A stretch of 64,000 nt of DNA, from assembly GCF_963378095.1 (NCBI RefSeq), contig NZ_OY726397.1, forward strand, positions 310,001 through 374,000. The letters are read 5' to 3'. The notes beneath the pieces are model-generated. The model was given only the letters and a program-made list of their open reading frames with translations. It had not been told where the DNA came from and ran no database searches. The DNA is from Mycolicibacterium sp. MU0053. Its GTDB lineage: Bacteria; Actinomycetota; Actinomycetes; Mycobacteriales; Mycobacteriaceae. Position numbers and translations under genes: made by a program. This document shows, piece by piece, positions 18,786 to 29,439 of this stretch (positions are counted from its first letter, which is position 1; each line of letters begins with the position of its first letter).

Positions 18786-19948
18786 ACGCATCGTTGATCG
18801 ACCGCGTCCGGGAACGCCTTGCCACCGAATCGGGCCCGCTGCGTGCCAGCCTGGTCGCCGAGGCCATCCGGGCCGAATCCGGCGGGGTGCTCGGCGACAC
18901 CGAGGTGCTCACGACCCTGCGGGTGCTGCAGACCGAGCTGACCGGCGCCGGGCCGCTCGACCCGTTGCTGCGGATCCCGGAGGTCACCGACGTCCTGGTG
19001 GTTGGGCCGGATTCGGTGTGGAGTGACTCGGGAACGGGCTTGCAGCGCAGCGCCATCCGGTTTCCCGACGACGCCGCGGTGCGCCGGCTGGCGCAACGGC
19101 TGGCGTTGGCGGCCGGCCGGCGCCTCGACGACTCCCAGCCATGGGTCGACGGGGTGTTGCCGGGATTGGCGGCCGGCGCCGCCGCGGTGCGACTGCACGC
19201 CGTGTTGCCGCCGGTCGCGGTCGGTGGGACCTGCATCTCGCTGCGGCTGCTGCGCCCGGCGACCCAAACCCTGGCCGGTCTGGTGACGATCGGGGCCATC
19301 GCGCCGGCGGCGGAACAGCTGCTGCGCGATGTGGTCGCGGCCCGGCTGGCCTTCCTGGTCTCGGGCGGTACCGGCGCCGGTAAGACCACCCTCCTGGCGG
19401 CGCTGCTCGGTGCCGTCGAGCCCGGCGAACGCATTGTGTGCGTCGAGGATGCCGCCGAACTCCGGCCGGCCCATCCGCACGTCGTGCGCCTGGTGGCGCG
19501 CGGCGCCAACGTCGAAGGGACGGGCGAGATCACGCTGCGCCAGCTGGTGCGGCAGGCCCTGCGGATGCGTCCGGACCGCATCGCGGTCGGCGAGGTCCGC
19601 GGCGCCGAGGTGGTGGACCTGCTGGCGGCACTGAACACCGGTCACGACGGCGGCGCCGGCACCGTGCACGCCAACAGCACCGCCGAGGTGCCGGCGCGGC
19701 TGGAGGCGTTGGCGGCCACCGGGGGACTGGACCGCAACGCACTGCACAGTCAACTCGGCGCGGCGGTGCAGGTCCTGCTGCACGTCGACCGGGCGCCCGG
19801 ACATCGTCGCCTCGCCGAGGTGGCCGTCCTGCGTCGGGCGGGTGCCTCGGGGCTGTGCGAGCCGGTCCCGGTCTGGCAGGCCGACCGCGGCTTCGACGGT
19901 GGAATGGCCGAATTCCGCGATCTGCTGGCGCGCAGGCGCACCGCGTGA
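18782..19948 (+). CDS. tadA: TadA/CpaF-like secretion ATPase (Rv3659c type)
   Basis: A 388-residue type II/IV secretion ATPase of the Tad branch, which powers pilus assembly at the inner face of the membrane. The Walker A is SGGTGAGKTTLLAALLG near residue 200. The Asp box (RIVCVEDAAELRP), Walker B (MRPDRIAVGEVRGAE) and His box (GHDGGAGTVHANS) are all present, so it should be active. The start overlaps the ssd stop (ATGA). Confidence 0.94.
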   Translation: MNASLIDRVRERLATESGPLRASLVAEAIRAESGGVLGDTEVLTTLRVLQTELTGAGPLDPLLRIPEVTDVLVVGPDSVWSDSGTGLQRSAIRFPDDAAVRRLAQRLALAAGRRLDDSQPWVDGVLPGLAAGAAAVRLHAVLPPVAVGGTCISLRLLRPATQTLAGLVTIGAIAPAAEQLLRDVVAARLAFLVSGGTGAGKTTLLAALLGAVEPGERIVCVEDAAELRPAHPHVVRLVARGANVEGTGEITLRQLVRQALRMRPDRIAVGEVRGAEVVDLLAALNTGHDGGAGTVHANSTAEVPARLEALAATGGLDRNALHSQLGAAVQVLLHVDRAPGHRRLAEVAVLRRAGASGLCEPVPVWQADRGFDGGMAEFRDLLARRRTA

Positions 19949-20733
19949 GCGCCCTGACCGGGGCGGCGCTGAGCCTGGCCGCCGCGCTGGTGATAGCGCC
20001 CGACTCGCCGCGGCGCCGCTTGGCGCCGCACCGCGCTCGGACCGCCCTGCGCCGCGCCGGGCGCGTGGTGGTGCCGGTGTCGGCGGGCGCGGTGCTGGTC
20101 TGGGCCGGGCCGTTCATCGCGGTGGCGGCCGCGCTGCTCGGTGGCACCCTGTGGATCCGGCGTCGGCGCCGCAGCGCCCAGCGGCGGTATCTGCGGGACG
20201 GCACGGCGATGGCCGAGGCGCTGGAAATGCTCACCGCCGAACTGCGGGTGGGCAGCCACCCCGTCCAGGGGTTTGCCGCGGTGGCCCGCGAGGCGGCCGG
20301 TCAGGTAGGCGCGGGCTTTCAGGCGGTGGCTGCCCGGGCGCTGCTCGGGGCCGACGTCAGCGCGGGATTACGTGCCGCCGCGCAGCATTCGGCGCGCGGG
20401 CGGGACTGGGAACGGATGGCGGTGTTCTGGGCGTTGGCCGCCGATCACGGCCTGGCGGTCGCCGCCCTGATGCGGGCGGCCCAGCGCGACATCATCGAGC
20501 GGCAACGGTTCGACGCTCGGGTCGAGGCCGGGATGGCCGGAGCGCGGGCCACCACGGCGATCCTGGCCGGGTTGCCGGTCGTCGGGATCCTGCTCGGTCA
20601 GGCGATGGGCGCGGCGCCGGTGGCCTTCCTGATCGGCGGCGGCGCCGGGGGTTGGCTGCTGGTCGGCGGCGTGGTGTTGGCGTGTTGCGGGTTGCTGTGG
20701 GCCGACCACATCACCAGCGGAGCCGTGGCATGA
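19945..20733 (+). CDS. tadB: TadB-like pilus assembly membrane protein (Rv3658c type)
   Basis: A 262-residue T2SSF-domain protein. Hydrophobic segments lie near residues 6-20, 50-75, 205-225 and 233-255. The cytoplasmic T2SSF core contains EALEMLTAELRVGSHPVQGF and GLRAAAQHS. The start is GTG 19945, overlapping the tadA stop by four bases. It forms the membrane platform with TadC. Confidence 0.9.
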   Translation: MSALTGAALSLAAALVIAPDSPRRRLAPHRARTALRRAGRVVVPVSAGAVLVWAGPFIAVAAALLGGTLWIRRRRRSAQRRYLRDGTAMAEALEMLTAELRVGSHPVQGFAAVAREAAGQVGAGFQAVAARALLGADVSAGLRAAAQHSARGRDWERMAVFWALAADHGLAVAALMRAAQRDIIERQRFDARVEAGMAGARATTAILAGLPVVGILLGQAMGAAPVAFLIGGGAGGWLLVGGVVLACCGLLWADHITSGAVA

Positions 20734-21302
20734 CGGTCGCGGCGGTGGCGTTGGCGCTGGCCTTGCTGCTGAATCCGGCTGCGGCAGTGCGTCGATCACG
20801 CGTTGTCGGCCCGGTGCTGCGGCCGAGCGAACGGGGCCCGCGGGCCGATGACCCGTTGGCCACCGCCTCGAGCCTGGATGTGCTGGCGGTCTGCCTGAGC
20901 GCGGGGATGTCGGTGGCGGCCGCGGCGCGGGCGACGGCGGCTTCGGCGCCCCCGGAGTTGGCGGGGTTGCTCGGGCGGGCCGCGGACCTGATTGCGCTGG
21001 GGGCGGATCCGGGCACCGCGTGGGCGGCCACCGCGGAGGTCACCGACGAGCACTGCATCGCATTCCTGCGCCTGGCCCGGCGGTCCGCGGTCTCGGGCGC
21101 CGCGCTGGCGCAAGGTGTCACCGAACTGGCCGAGCAATCCAGGCAGGCCGCGGTCCATCGCGCCGAGGCGACGGCCGAGCGCGCCGCGGTCGTGATCGCC
21201 GGCCCGCTGGGGCTGTGCTTCTTGCCGGCGTTCGTGTGCCTGGGTGTGGTGCCGGTCGTCGCGGGCCTCGCGGCCGAGGTGCTGGGTCCGGGGTTGCTGT
21301 GA
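20730..21302 (+). CDS. tadC: TadC-like pilus assembly membrane protein (Rv3657c type)
   Basis: A 190-residue short T2SSF protein. An N-terminal hydrophobic segment is followed by a helical domain (SSLDVLAVCLSAGMSVAAAA and SGAALAQGVTELAEQ) and a C-terminal membrane helix (VVIAGPLGLCFLPAFVCLG). The start overlaps the tadB stop (ATGA). The pilin gene follows after 24 bases. Confidence 0.9.
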   Translation: MTVAAVALALALLLNPAAAVRRSRVVGPVLRPSERGPRADDPLATASSLDVLAVCLSAGMSVAAAARATAASAPPELAGLLGRAADLIALGADPGTAWAATAEVTDEHCIAFLRLARRSAVSGAALAQGVTELAEQSRQAAVHRAEATAERAAVVIAGPLGLCFLPAFVCLGVVPVVAGLAAEVLGPGLL

Positions 21303-21326
21303 AATCACCGAGGAAAGGGAAACATC

Positions 21327-21530
21327 ATGTTGGACAGGCTGTTACCGACGATACGGACCCGGCTGACGCTGCTCGTGGTGGACGAGTCCGGGATGTCGAC
21401 GGTCGAATACGCGATCGGTACGGTGGCCGCTGCGGCCTTCGGGGCGATTCTCTACAGCGTCGTCACCGGCGATTCCATCGTGGGGGCGTTGACCAACATC
21501 ATCAACCGGGCGCTGAACACGGGCGCCTGA
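21327..21530 (+). CDS. Flp-type pilin, DUF4244 family (Rv3656c type), 67 aa
   Basis: A 67-residue prepilin. A basic leader ends in a class-III-type cleavage motif, SGMSTVEYAIG: Gly at -1, then Glu at +5 and Tyr at +6, followed by a hydrophobic helix (TVAAAAFGAILYSVV). A good ribosome site, GAGGAAAGGG (21309-21318), suggests higher expression than the flanking coupled genes. It is the likely structural subunit of the Tad-like appendage. No prepilin peptidase gene is in this window. Confidence 0.92.
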   Translation: MLDRLLPTIRTRLTLLVVDESGMSTVEYAIGTVAAAAFGAILYSVVTGDSIVGALTNIINRALNTGA

Positions 21531-21865
21531 GCGGCGATGCGGGCATCGGCACGGTCGAGACCGCGCTGGCCCTGGTCACCCTGGTGGCGGTCCTGGTGTT
21601 GTGCGTCGGCGGACTGGCCGCTGTCATGGCGTCGGTGCGCTGCACCGACGCCGCCCGCGAGGCGGCCCGGTTGGCCGCCCGCGGGGACCAGGCCGCGGCC
21701 GCCGCGGTGGTGGGGGCCGTGGCGCCGGCCGGGGCGGAACTGCGGTTGCGCAGCGAGGGCGGCTTCGTCATCGCCACGGTCAGCACCGCCGTCCGGACGC
21801 TGCCGGGGATCACGATCAGCGCGCGGGCCGTCGCGGCGCTCGAACCCGCCTCGGCTTCGGGGTGA
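21527..21865 (+). CDS. TadE-like pseudopilin (Rv3655c type), start codon non-standard
   Basis: About 112 residues. A prepilin-like motif, AGIGTVETALALV, has Gly at -1 and Glu at +5, and is followed by a membrane helix and a TadE domain (CTDAAREAARLAARGDQ). No ATG, GTG or TTG occurs in frame between the pilin gene and the motif. The only near-start codon is the CTG at 21527, overlapping the pilin stop; this is taken as the start, by translational coupling. An upstream extension through the pilin gene in another frame is not credible. Confidence 0.75.
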   Translation: MSGDAGIGTVETALALVTLVAVLVLCVGGLAAVMASVRCTDAAREAARLAARGDQAAAAAVVGAVAPAGAELRLRSEGGFVIATVSTAVRTLPGITISARAVAALEPASASG

Positions 21866-21881
21866 CGCGGGGGCGGCGACG

Positions 21882-22208
21882 GTGCTGGCCGCGGCCATGG
21901 TGCTCGCATTGCTGCTGATCATGGCGGCAGTGCTGCGCGTCGGCGCCGCCGTGGTGGCGCGTCATCAGGCCCAGAGCGCGGCCGATCTGGCGGCGCTGGC
22001 GGCGGCCGCCGCGCTGCCGGCCGGCCGCGAGGCGGCGTGTGGCCGGGCCCGGGAACTGGGCACGGCGATGCGGGCGGAGGTCGTCGGCTGCGACGTCGAC
22101 GGCCTCGACATCACGGTCCGGACCACGGTGCGGGTCGTCATCGGCGCCGCGAGCGCCGCCGCGCGGGCCGGTCCGGTGCGCGCCGGCGGGGCTAATCCGC
22201 CGGGGTGA
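21882..22208 (+). CDS. TadE/TadG-like membrane protein of the helicase/secretion neighbourhood (Rv3654c type)
   Basis: About 108 residues from the GTG at 21882: a membrane helix (MLAAAMVLALLLIMAAVLRVG), then a helical TadG-like part (RHQAQSAADLAALAAAAALP) with a CG...VVGCDV cysteine pair. The family's N-terminal motif GDAGAATVLAA is encoded just upstream in the same frame and overlaps the TadE-like stop, but has no standard start codon, so the true product may begin there. The 3' end overlaps the convergent Rv3651-like gene by 17 bases. Confidence 0.7.
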   Translation: MLAAAMVLALLLIMAAVLRVGAAVVARHQAQSAADLAALAAAAALPAGREAACGRARELGTAMRAEVVGCDVDGLDITVRTTVRVVIGAASAAARAGPVRAGGANPPG

Positions 22209-22833
22209 CCGGTTCGCTGCGCCAGTTCATGGCACGGGCGATGACATGGTCACGCCCGCCGCCGGCCGGTTCCAGGCCCACCCGGGTGACGAAACCGATC
22301 GCGATCGGTTCGCCACGCCAGTCGTTGACCTCCCAGGTCGCGCAGTAGGTGGTCCCGGGCTCGGCCTGCGCGGCACGGGCCAGCACGCGGCTTTCCCGGC
22401 TGCTCAGGTCCCGCCCCGGCAGGTCGTCGGCGAAGGCCCGACCCGCCGTGACCCCGACGTCCGGGTCCAGTCCGCTGTTGAGTAGTGACTCCGGCGTGTC
22501 GACGGCCACGCCGGTGCTGAGGTCCCAGAACAGCGGCCCGGGGATCATCCGTTCGGGCGGTTCGGATTTCGCCGACCCCACCCACACGTGCACGCCGTGC
22601 ACGACGCCGTCGGTCATCCGCACGGGTTCGGTCCGGATCACCCGATTGCCCTTGGGCGCCAGGCTCACCAGGCTGCTGGCGGTGCTGACCGTCTCGGTGA
22701 TCGCGGTTCGGATCGCCGCCAAATGCGGGCTGCGGCGACAGAATGCGCTGACCGGGACGAAGTCCTTCGGTTCCCGACCGTCCGCGACGACGACGGGTTC
22801 CGCGCCCAACGTCTCTACCAGCAGCCACTGCAT
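22192..22833 (-). CDS. Rv3651-like PAS-fold protein (PF18007/DUF5593 type), short form
   Basis: A 213-residue protein beginning MQWLLVETLGAEPVVVADG, a start typical of the mycobacterial Rv3651-like N-terminal (PAS-like) family. The middle part VVHGVHVWVGSAKSEPPER also fits. The M. tuberculosis protein is about 345 residues with a further C-terminal domain. Here the protein stops after the first part, at the overlap with the tadG-like gene, so the last domain is missing or was never present. The function is unknown; the family is thought to be sensory. Confidence 0.7.
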   Translation of the reverse strand: MQWLLVETLGAEPVVVADGREPKDFVPVSAFCRRSPHLAAIRTAITETVSTASSLVSLAPKGNRVIRTEPVRMTDGVVHGVHVWVGSAKSEPPERMIPGPLFWDLSTGVAVDTPESLLNSGLDPDVGVTAGRAFADDLPGRDLSSRESRVLARAAQAEPGTTYCATWEVNDWRGEPIAIGFVTRVGLEPAGGGRDHVIARAMNWRSEPVTPAD

Positions 22834-22900
22834 GTGCGCTGATTCTAGTGAGCACCGGCCCGAGAGGCCATTTGCTGGTGAATGCGAACCCGCACAGAAT

Positions 22901-22918
22901 TGACACCCTGTCAGGGTG
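22901..22918. promoter_or_regulatory. overlapping palindromes upstream of the Rv3651-like gene
   Basis: The 18 bases TGACACCCTGTCAGGGTG contain two interlocked inverted repeats: TGACA-CCC-TGTCA (22901-22913) and CACCCTG-T-CAGGGTG (22904-22918). They lie about 70 bases upstream of the minus-strand Rv3651-like start and downstream of the helicase stop. This could be a repressor operator or a short terminator hairpin; no T-tract follows, which favours an operator. The rest of the 256-base gap shows nothing else. Confidence 0.4.
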
Positions 22919-23089
22919 AGACGGTTCGCCCGTTGCGTTCAATCCGGTTGCGTGACCCCCTCGCGCGGGGTAATTTTCCGGTGCGCCCGACCGCCGGGAG
23001 GGGAGCGGATTCCCTGTAGTGGACCGGTTCTCGGCAGGGGGCGTCGTTGGCCGCCCACCTGGGAGGTCGACCGTTCGAGGGGTCGGTCG

Positions 23090-25426
23090 TCACCCCAGTC
23101 TGGCCAGCACGGTGCGCAACACCGTCACGGCGCCTGCCTTGTCCAGCGGATCGTTGCCGTTGCCGCACTTCGGCGACTGCACGCACGACGGGCATCCGTG
23201 CGGGCATTCGCAAGCCTGGATCGCCGCGGCCGTCGCACCCAACCACTGTGCTGCGCGGTGGAAGCCACGTTCGGCAAACCCGGCCCCGCCGGGATGGCCG
23301 TCGTAGACGAACACCGTGGGCAGACCGTTCTCCGGGCCCGCCGCGGTCGAGACCCCGCCGATGTCGCCGCGATCGCAACTGGCCACCAGCGGCAGCAACC
23401 CGATCGCGGCGTGCTCGGCGGCGTGCAGCGCGCCGGGAATCCGGAGTGTGTCAATGCCGTTGGCAATCAACAACTCCGGAGGCAGCGAGTACATCACGGC
23501 GGTGGTCGCCAAGGTCTGGGTCGGCAGGTCGAGCTCGATGAAGTCGATGACCTCGCCGGCCAGCGTGCGACGCAGATACCCCACCACGGTGTGCGACACC
23601 GCGACCGGGACGAACCCCAGGGTGACCTGATCCGGTTCGGTCCCCAGCTCCATCCGCTCGCCCGGCCCGGTCACCGTGATGTCGGTCAACTCTCGCGAAA
23701 ACGTGGTGTAGCCGGGATCCTCGGCGTGCACGAACGCGACGCCGTCGTCCAACTGCAACGCGTCGACCAGATAGGTCTCGCCCTGATGCAGATACACCGC
23801 GCCGGGGTGCACGGTGGCGGGCGCCTGCCCCGCGCCCACCCCGCCGAGCAGCCGACCCGTCTCGCTTTCGACGATCGAGACCTGCCCGCCGATCGCGCCG
23901 CGAATATCCACCGCCTGGTGCGGGTTGAGCCCCGGCGCCGGAAAGTACCGGCCGGCCCGGCGCCGCAGCAGCCCGTCGTCGATCAGGGCGGCGGCCACCG
24001 ACTCCGCGCCCCAGCCGCGTACCTCGGCCTCCTCGACGGGCAGTTCGGTGGCCGCGCAGAGCAACTGCGGCCCCAGCACATACGGGTTGGTGGGGTCGAT
24101 GACCACCCGCTCGATCGGCTTGTCCAGCAGCGCCTCGGGATGGTGCACCAGGTAGGTGTCCAGGGGGTCGTCGCGCGCGATCAGCACCACCAGCGCGCTC
24201 TGCCCCCGCCGCCCGGACCGCCCGGCCTGCTGCCAGAACGAGGTCACCGTGCCCGGAAAACCGGCCAGCACGACCGCGTCGAGGCCGGCGATGTCGACGC
24301 CGAGTTCGAGCGCGTTGGTGGTCGCCAGGCCCAGCAGCCGGCCGTCGGCCAGGGCCCGCTCCAGCTCGCGGCGGTCCTCGGCCAGATATCCGGCCCGGTA
24401 GGACGCCACCTTGTCGACGAGGTGCGGCGCGATGTCGCTCAGCCGGGCGCGCGCGCCGAGCGCGGTCAGTTCGGCACCGCGGCGCGACCGCACGAACGTC
24501 AGCGTCCGGGCCCCCTCGACCATCAGATCGGCCATCAACCGGGCAGCCTCGGTGCCCGCGGCACGGCGCACCGGTGCGCCGTGCTCCCCGGTGACGTCGG
24601 TGCGCATCGCCGGTTCCCACAGCGCCACGGTGCGCGCGCCCTGCGGGGAGCCGTCCTCGGTCACCTCGAGCACCGTCTGCCCGATCAGCTCGGCGGCGGT
24701 CTCGCCGGGCGCGGCGGTGGTGGCGCTGGCGAAGATCACGGTGGGCTGCCGGGCCTCGGCCGCGGCATACCGCTGGGCCAGCCGCAGCAGCCGGCGCAGC
24801 ACCATCGCCACATTCGAACCGAACACACCGCGGTAGTAGTGGCATTCGTCGACCACGATGTAGCGCAGGCCGCGCAGGAACACCGCCCAGCGGGCATGGT
24901 TGCGCAGCATCGACAGGTGAATCATGTCCGGGTTGGAGAACAGCCAGCGCGACCGTTCCCGTGCGAAGCGGCGCACTTCGGTGGGGCTGTCCCCGTCGTA
25001 GGCGGCGGGTGCGACGTCGGCCAACCGCGGCACCGCCGCGGTCAACGCGTGCGCCGCGCGCAGCTGATCGTGACCCAACGCCTTGGTCGGCGACAGGTAG
25101 AGGACCCGGGCGCGGGGGTCGGCGGCCAGCGTCGCCAGCACCGGCAGCTGATAGGCCAGCGACTTGCCCGACGCCGTCCCGGTGCTGATGACGACATGGC
25201 GGCCGTCGTACGCGTACTGCGCGGCGCGCACCTGATGGCGCCACGGGGTGGCCACGCCGCGCTCGGTGAACGCGTGCACGACGTCGGCGTCGGCCCAGTC
25301 GGGCCAGCGGTCCGGAACCCCGGTACGGGCCGGCAGTTCGGCAACGTGACGAACCGGGTGCTCGGCGCCGTCATGGTCGCCCGCGAGGGCAGCGGAGAGC
25401 AGCTCACTGCCAAAATTCGTCTTCAC
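23090..25426 (-). CDS. DEAH-box helicase with DUF1998/MZB zinc domain (Rv3649, MrfA/Hrq1-like)
   Basis: A 778-residue superfamily 2 helicase. Motif I is STGTASGKSLAYQLP, motif II DECH in VVDECHYYRG, motif III FASATT and motif VI QQAGRSGRRGQ. The C-terminal domain has four cysteines, CECPHGCPSC with CVQSPKC, as in the MrfA (YprA) and Hrq1 family, which repairs mitomycin-type DNA damage. In Actinobacteria this gene is a standing neighbour of the Tad-like locus ('helicase/secretion neighborhood'), as here. Length 778 against about 771 in M. tuberculosis. Confidence 0.93.
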   Translation of the reverse strand: MKTNFGSELLSAALAGDHDGAEHPVRHVAELPARTGVPDRWPDWADADVVHAFTERGVATPWRHQVRAAQYAYDGRHVVISTGTASGKSLAYQLPVLATLAADPRARVLYLSPTKALGHDQLRAAHALTAAVPRLADVAPAAYDGDSPTEVRRFARERSRWLFSNPDMIHLSMLRNHARWAVFLRGLRYIVVDECHYYRGVFGSNVAMVLRRLLRLAQRYAAAEARQPTVIFASATTAAPGETAAELIGQTVLEVTEDGSPQGARTVALWEPAMRTDVTGEHGAPVRRAAGTEAARLMADLMVEGARTLTFVRSRRGAELTALGARARLSDIAPHLVDKVASYRAGYLAEDRRELERALADGRLLGLATTNALELGVDIAGLDAVVLAGFPGTVTSFWQQAGRSGRRGQSALVVLIARDDPLDTYLVHHPEALLDKPIERVVIDPTNPYVLGPQLLCAATELPVEEAEVRGWGAESVAAALIDDGLLRRRAGRYFPAPGLNPHQAVDIRGAIGGQVSIVESETGRLLGGVGAGQAPATVHPGAVYLHQGETYLVDALQLDDGVAFVHAEDPGYTTFSRELTDITVTGPGERMELGTEPDQVTLGFVPVAVSHTVVGYLRRTLAGEVIDFIELDLPTQTLATTAVMYSLPPELLIANGIDTLRIPGALHAAEHAAIGLLPLVASCDRGDIGGVSTAAGPENGLPTVFVYDGHPGGAGFAERGFHRAAQWLGATAAAIQACECPHGCPSCVQSPKCGNGNDPLDKAGAVTVLRTVLARLG

Positions 25427-25643
25427 AGAGGCAATTGTTCACGAGTTCGTAGCAACGAGACTGTCGCTAACCGTCCGATCATGATTGGATGTGGGTGGTC
25501 GCAGCTTCTGTGTGGTGTCAAAGCTTTCGCAGGATCGACGTTGCGGTCGCGGTTCCTGCGAAGGATGTGCGGTCACAACGGGCCCGGTGCACTGCAACGG
25601 TGGTGTACCGCACCCGGTAGGAAAAGTAAGGAAAGATCGAAAG
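25427..25643 (+). promoter_or_regulatory. long structured 5' leader of cspA
   Basis: 217 bases between the divergent helicase start and the cspA ATG. A 9-base perfect stem, TTCGCAGGA (25526-25534) with TCCTGCGAA (25554-25562), encloses a 19-base loop. A second pair, GGTGC/GCACC, can form nearer the gene. The start is preceded by an A-rich AAGGAAAGATCGAAAG. The long leader resembles those of cold-shock mRNAs that fold differently in the cold. I could not place the promoter with confidence. Confidence 0.45.
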
Positions 25644-25847
25644 ATGCCACAGGGAACTGTGAAGTGGTTCAACGCGGAAAAGGGCTTCGGTTTTATTGCG
25701 CCGGAGGATGGCTCCGCGGATGTGTTCGTCCACTACACGGAAATTCAGGGGTCCGGATTCCGCACCCTCGAGGAAAATCAGCGTGTGGAGTTCGAGGTCG
25801 GCCAGAGCCCCAAGGGCCCCCAGGCCACCGGCGTTCGCGCCGTCTGA
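25644..25847 (+). CDS. cspA: cold-shock protein A (Rv3648c type), 67 aa
   Basis: A 67-residue single cold-shock domain that binds single-stranded RNA and DNA. RNP1 is KGFGFIAPE and RNP2 is VFVHYTEIQ, with the [10 protein letters not shown] start. The ATG at 25644 gives the exact family length; the frame is open upstream but only through the untranslated leader. A strong terminator follows 15 bases after the stop. Confidence 0.98.
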   Translation: MPQGTVKWFNAEKGFGFIAPEDGSADVFVHYTEIQGSGFRTLEENQRVEFEVGQSPKGPQATGVRAV

Positions 25848-25862
25848 GAATTCATTGACATA

Positions 25863-25897
25863 AACGCCCCGGGTGGTCTTGCCGCCCGGGGCGTTTT
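25863..25897 (+). terminator. intrinsic terminator after cspA
   Basis: The stem AACGCCCCGGGTGG / CCGCCCGGGGCGTT with a five-base loop is followed by TTTTGTC. It is a GC-rich hairpin plus a T-tract directly after the cspA stop. Confidence 0.85.
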
Positions 25898-25918
25898 GTC
25901 TGGCTTACTGTCGGTGTC

Positions 25919-26509
25919 GTGAGCCAGCTGTCCTTTTTCTCCGCGGAAGCCATACCGCCCGCGGCATCCGACCTGACCGGGCTGCTGGCCACGTCGGGTC
26001 AGGTGGTGCTGGTGGGCTCACCGGAGGTGGTCGGCGCCCGGCTGTCGGTGGTCGTCGACCGGCCGTGGCGCGCGCAGGCACTGGCCACCATGATCGAGGA
26101 GTCCGGATTGCAGCCGGAGATCAGCCGCACCGACGAAGACACCCCGCTGGTCCGCACGGCCGTCGACCTCCGCCTGGTCGCTGTTGCCGCCCAGTGGACG
26201 CGTGGGGCGGTCAAGACGGTGCCCGCACAGTGGCTGCCCGGGCCGCGCGAACTGCGCGCCTGGACGCTGGCGGCCGGCTACGCCGACGGCGACCGCTACC
26301 TGCTGGGTTTGGACCCACACGCGCCTGACACGCACTCGCCGCTCGCATCGGCGTTGATGCGGGTGGGAATCGCACCTACCCTCATCGGCACCCGCGGCAC
26401 CCGTCCGGCCCTGCGAATCAACGGCCGCAGACGGCTATCACGGCTGGTAGAGAACGTCGGGGAGCCCCCCGATGACGTCGAGGCGCAGGCGCAGTGGCCC
26501 CGTGTCTGA
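25919..26509 (+). CDS. conserved mycobacterial protein (Rv3647c type), unknown function
   Basis: A 196-residue protein starting at the GTG at 25919. It has no membrane segment and no recognised catalytic motif. Visible features are an N-terminal LLATSGQVVLVGSPEVVGAR segment and a basic stretch, RGTRPALRINGRRRLSRLVE, near the C-terminus that could bind nucleic acid. It sits between cspA and topA, as in M. tuberculosis. Confidence 0.8.
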   Translation: MSQLSFFSAEAIPPAASDLTGLLATSGQVVLVGSPEVVGARLSVVVDRPWRAQALATMIEESGLQPEISRTDEDTPLVRTAVDLRLVAVAAQWTRGAVKTVPAQWLPGPRELRAWTLAAGYADGDRYLLGLDPHAPDTHSPLASALMRVGIAPTLIGTRGTRPALRINGRRRLSRLVENVGEPPDDVEAQAQWPRV

Positions 26510-26622
26510 CAGCACATCGGATGCGGTCCAGTTTGCTTCGGTGGGTACACAATGCAAAATTGGCAGTTGCTCGCAGGCACGATGTCCTGTGAGAGCAATG
26601 AAGAAGTGGAGCGTAACCCCAG

Positions 26623-29435
<2,813 letters not shown>

Positions 29436-29439
<4 letters not shown>

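Noticed and set aside
22916..25643. Very long plus-strand frame across the helicase gene into cspA
   Set aside because: It is antisense to a helicase with all SF2 motifs. The real cspA starts at 25644.
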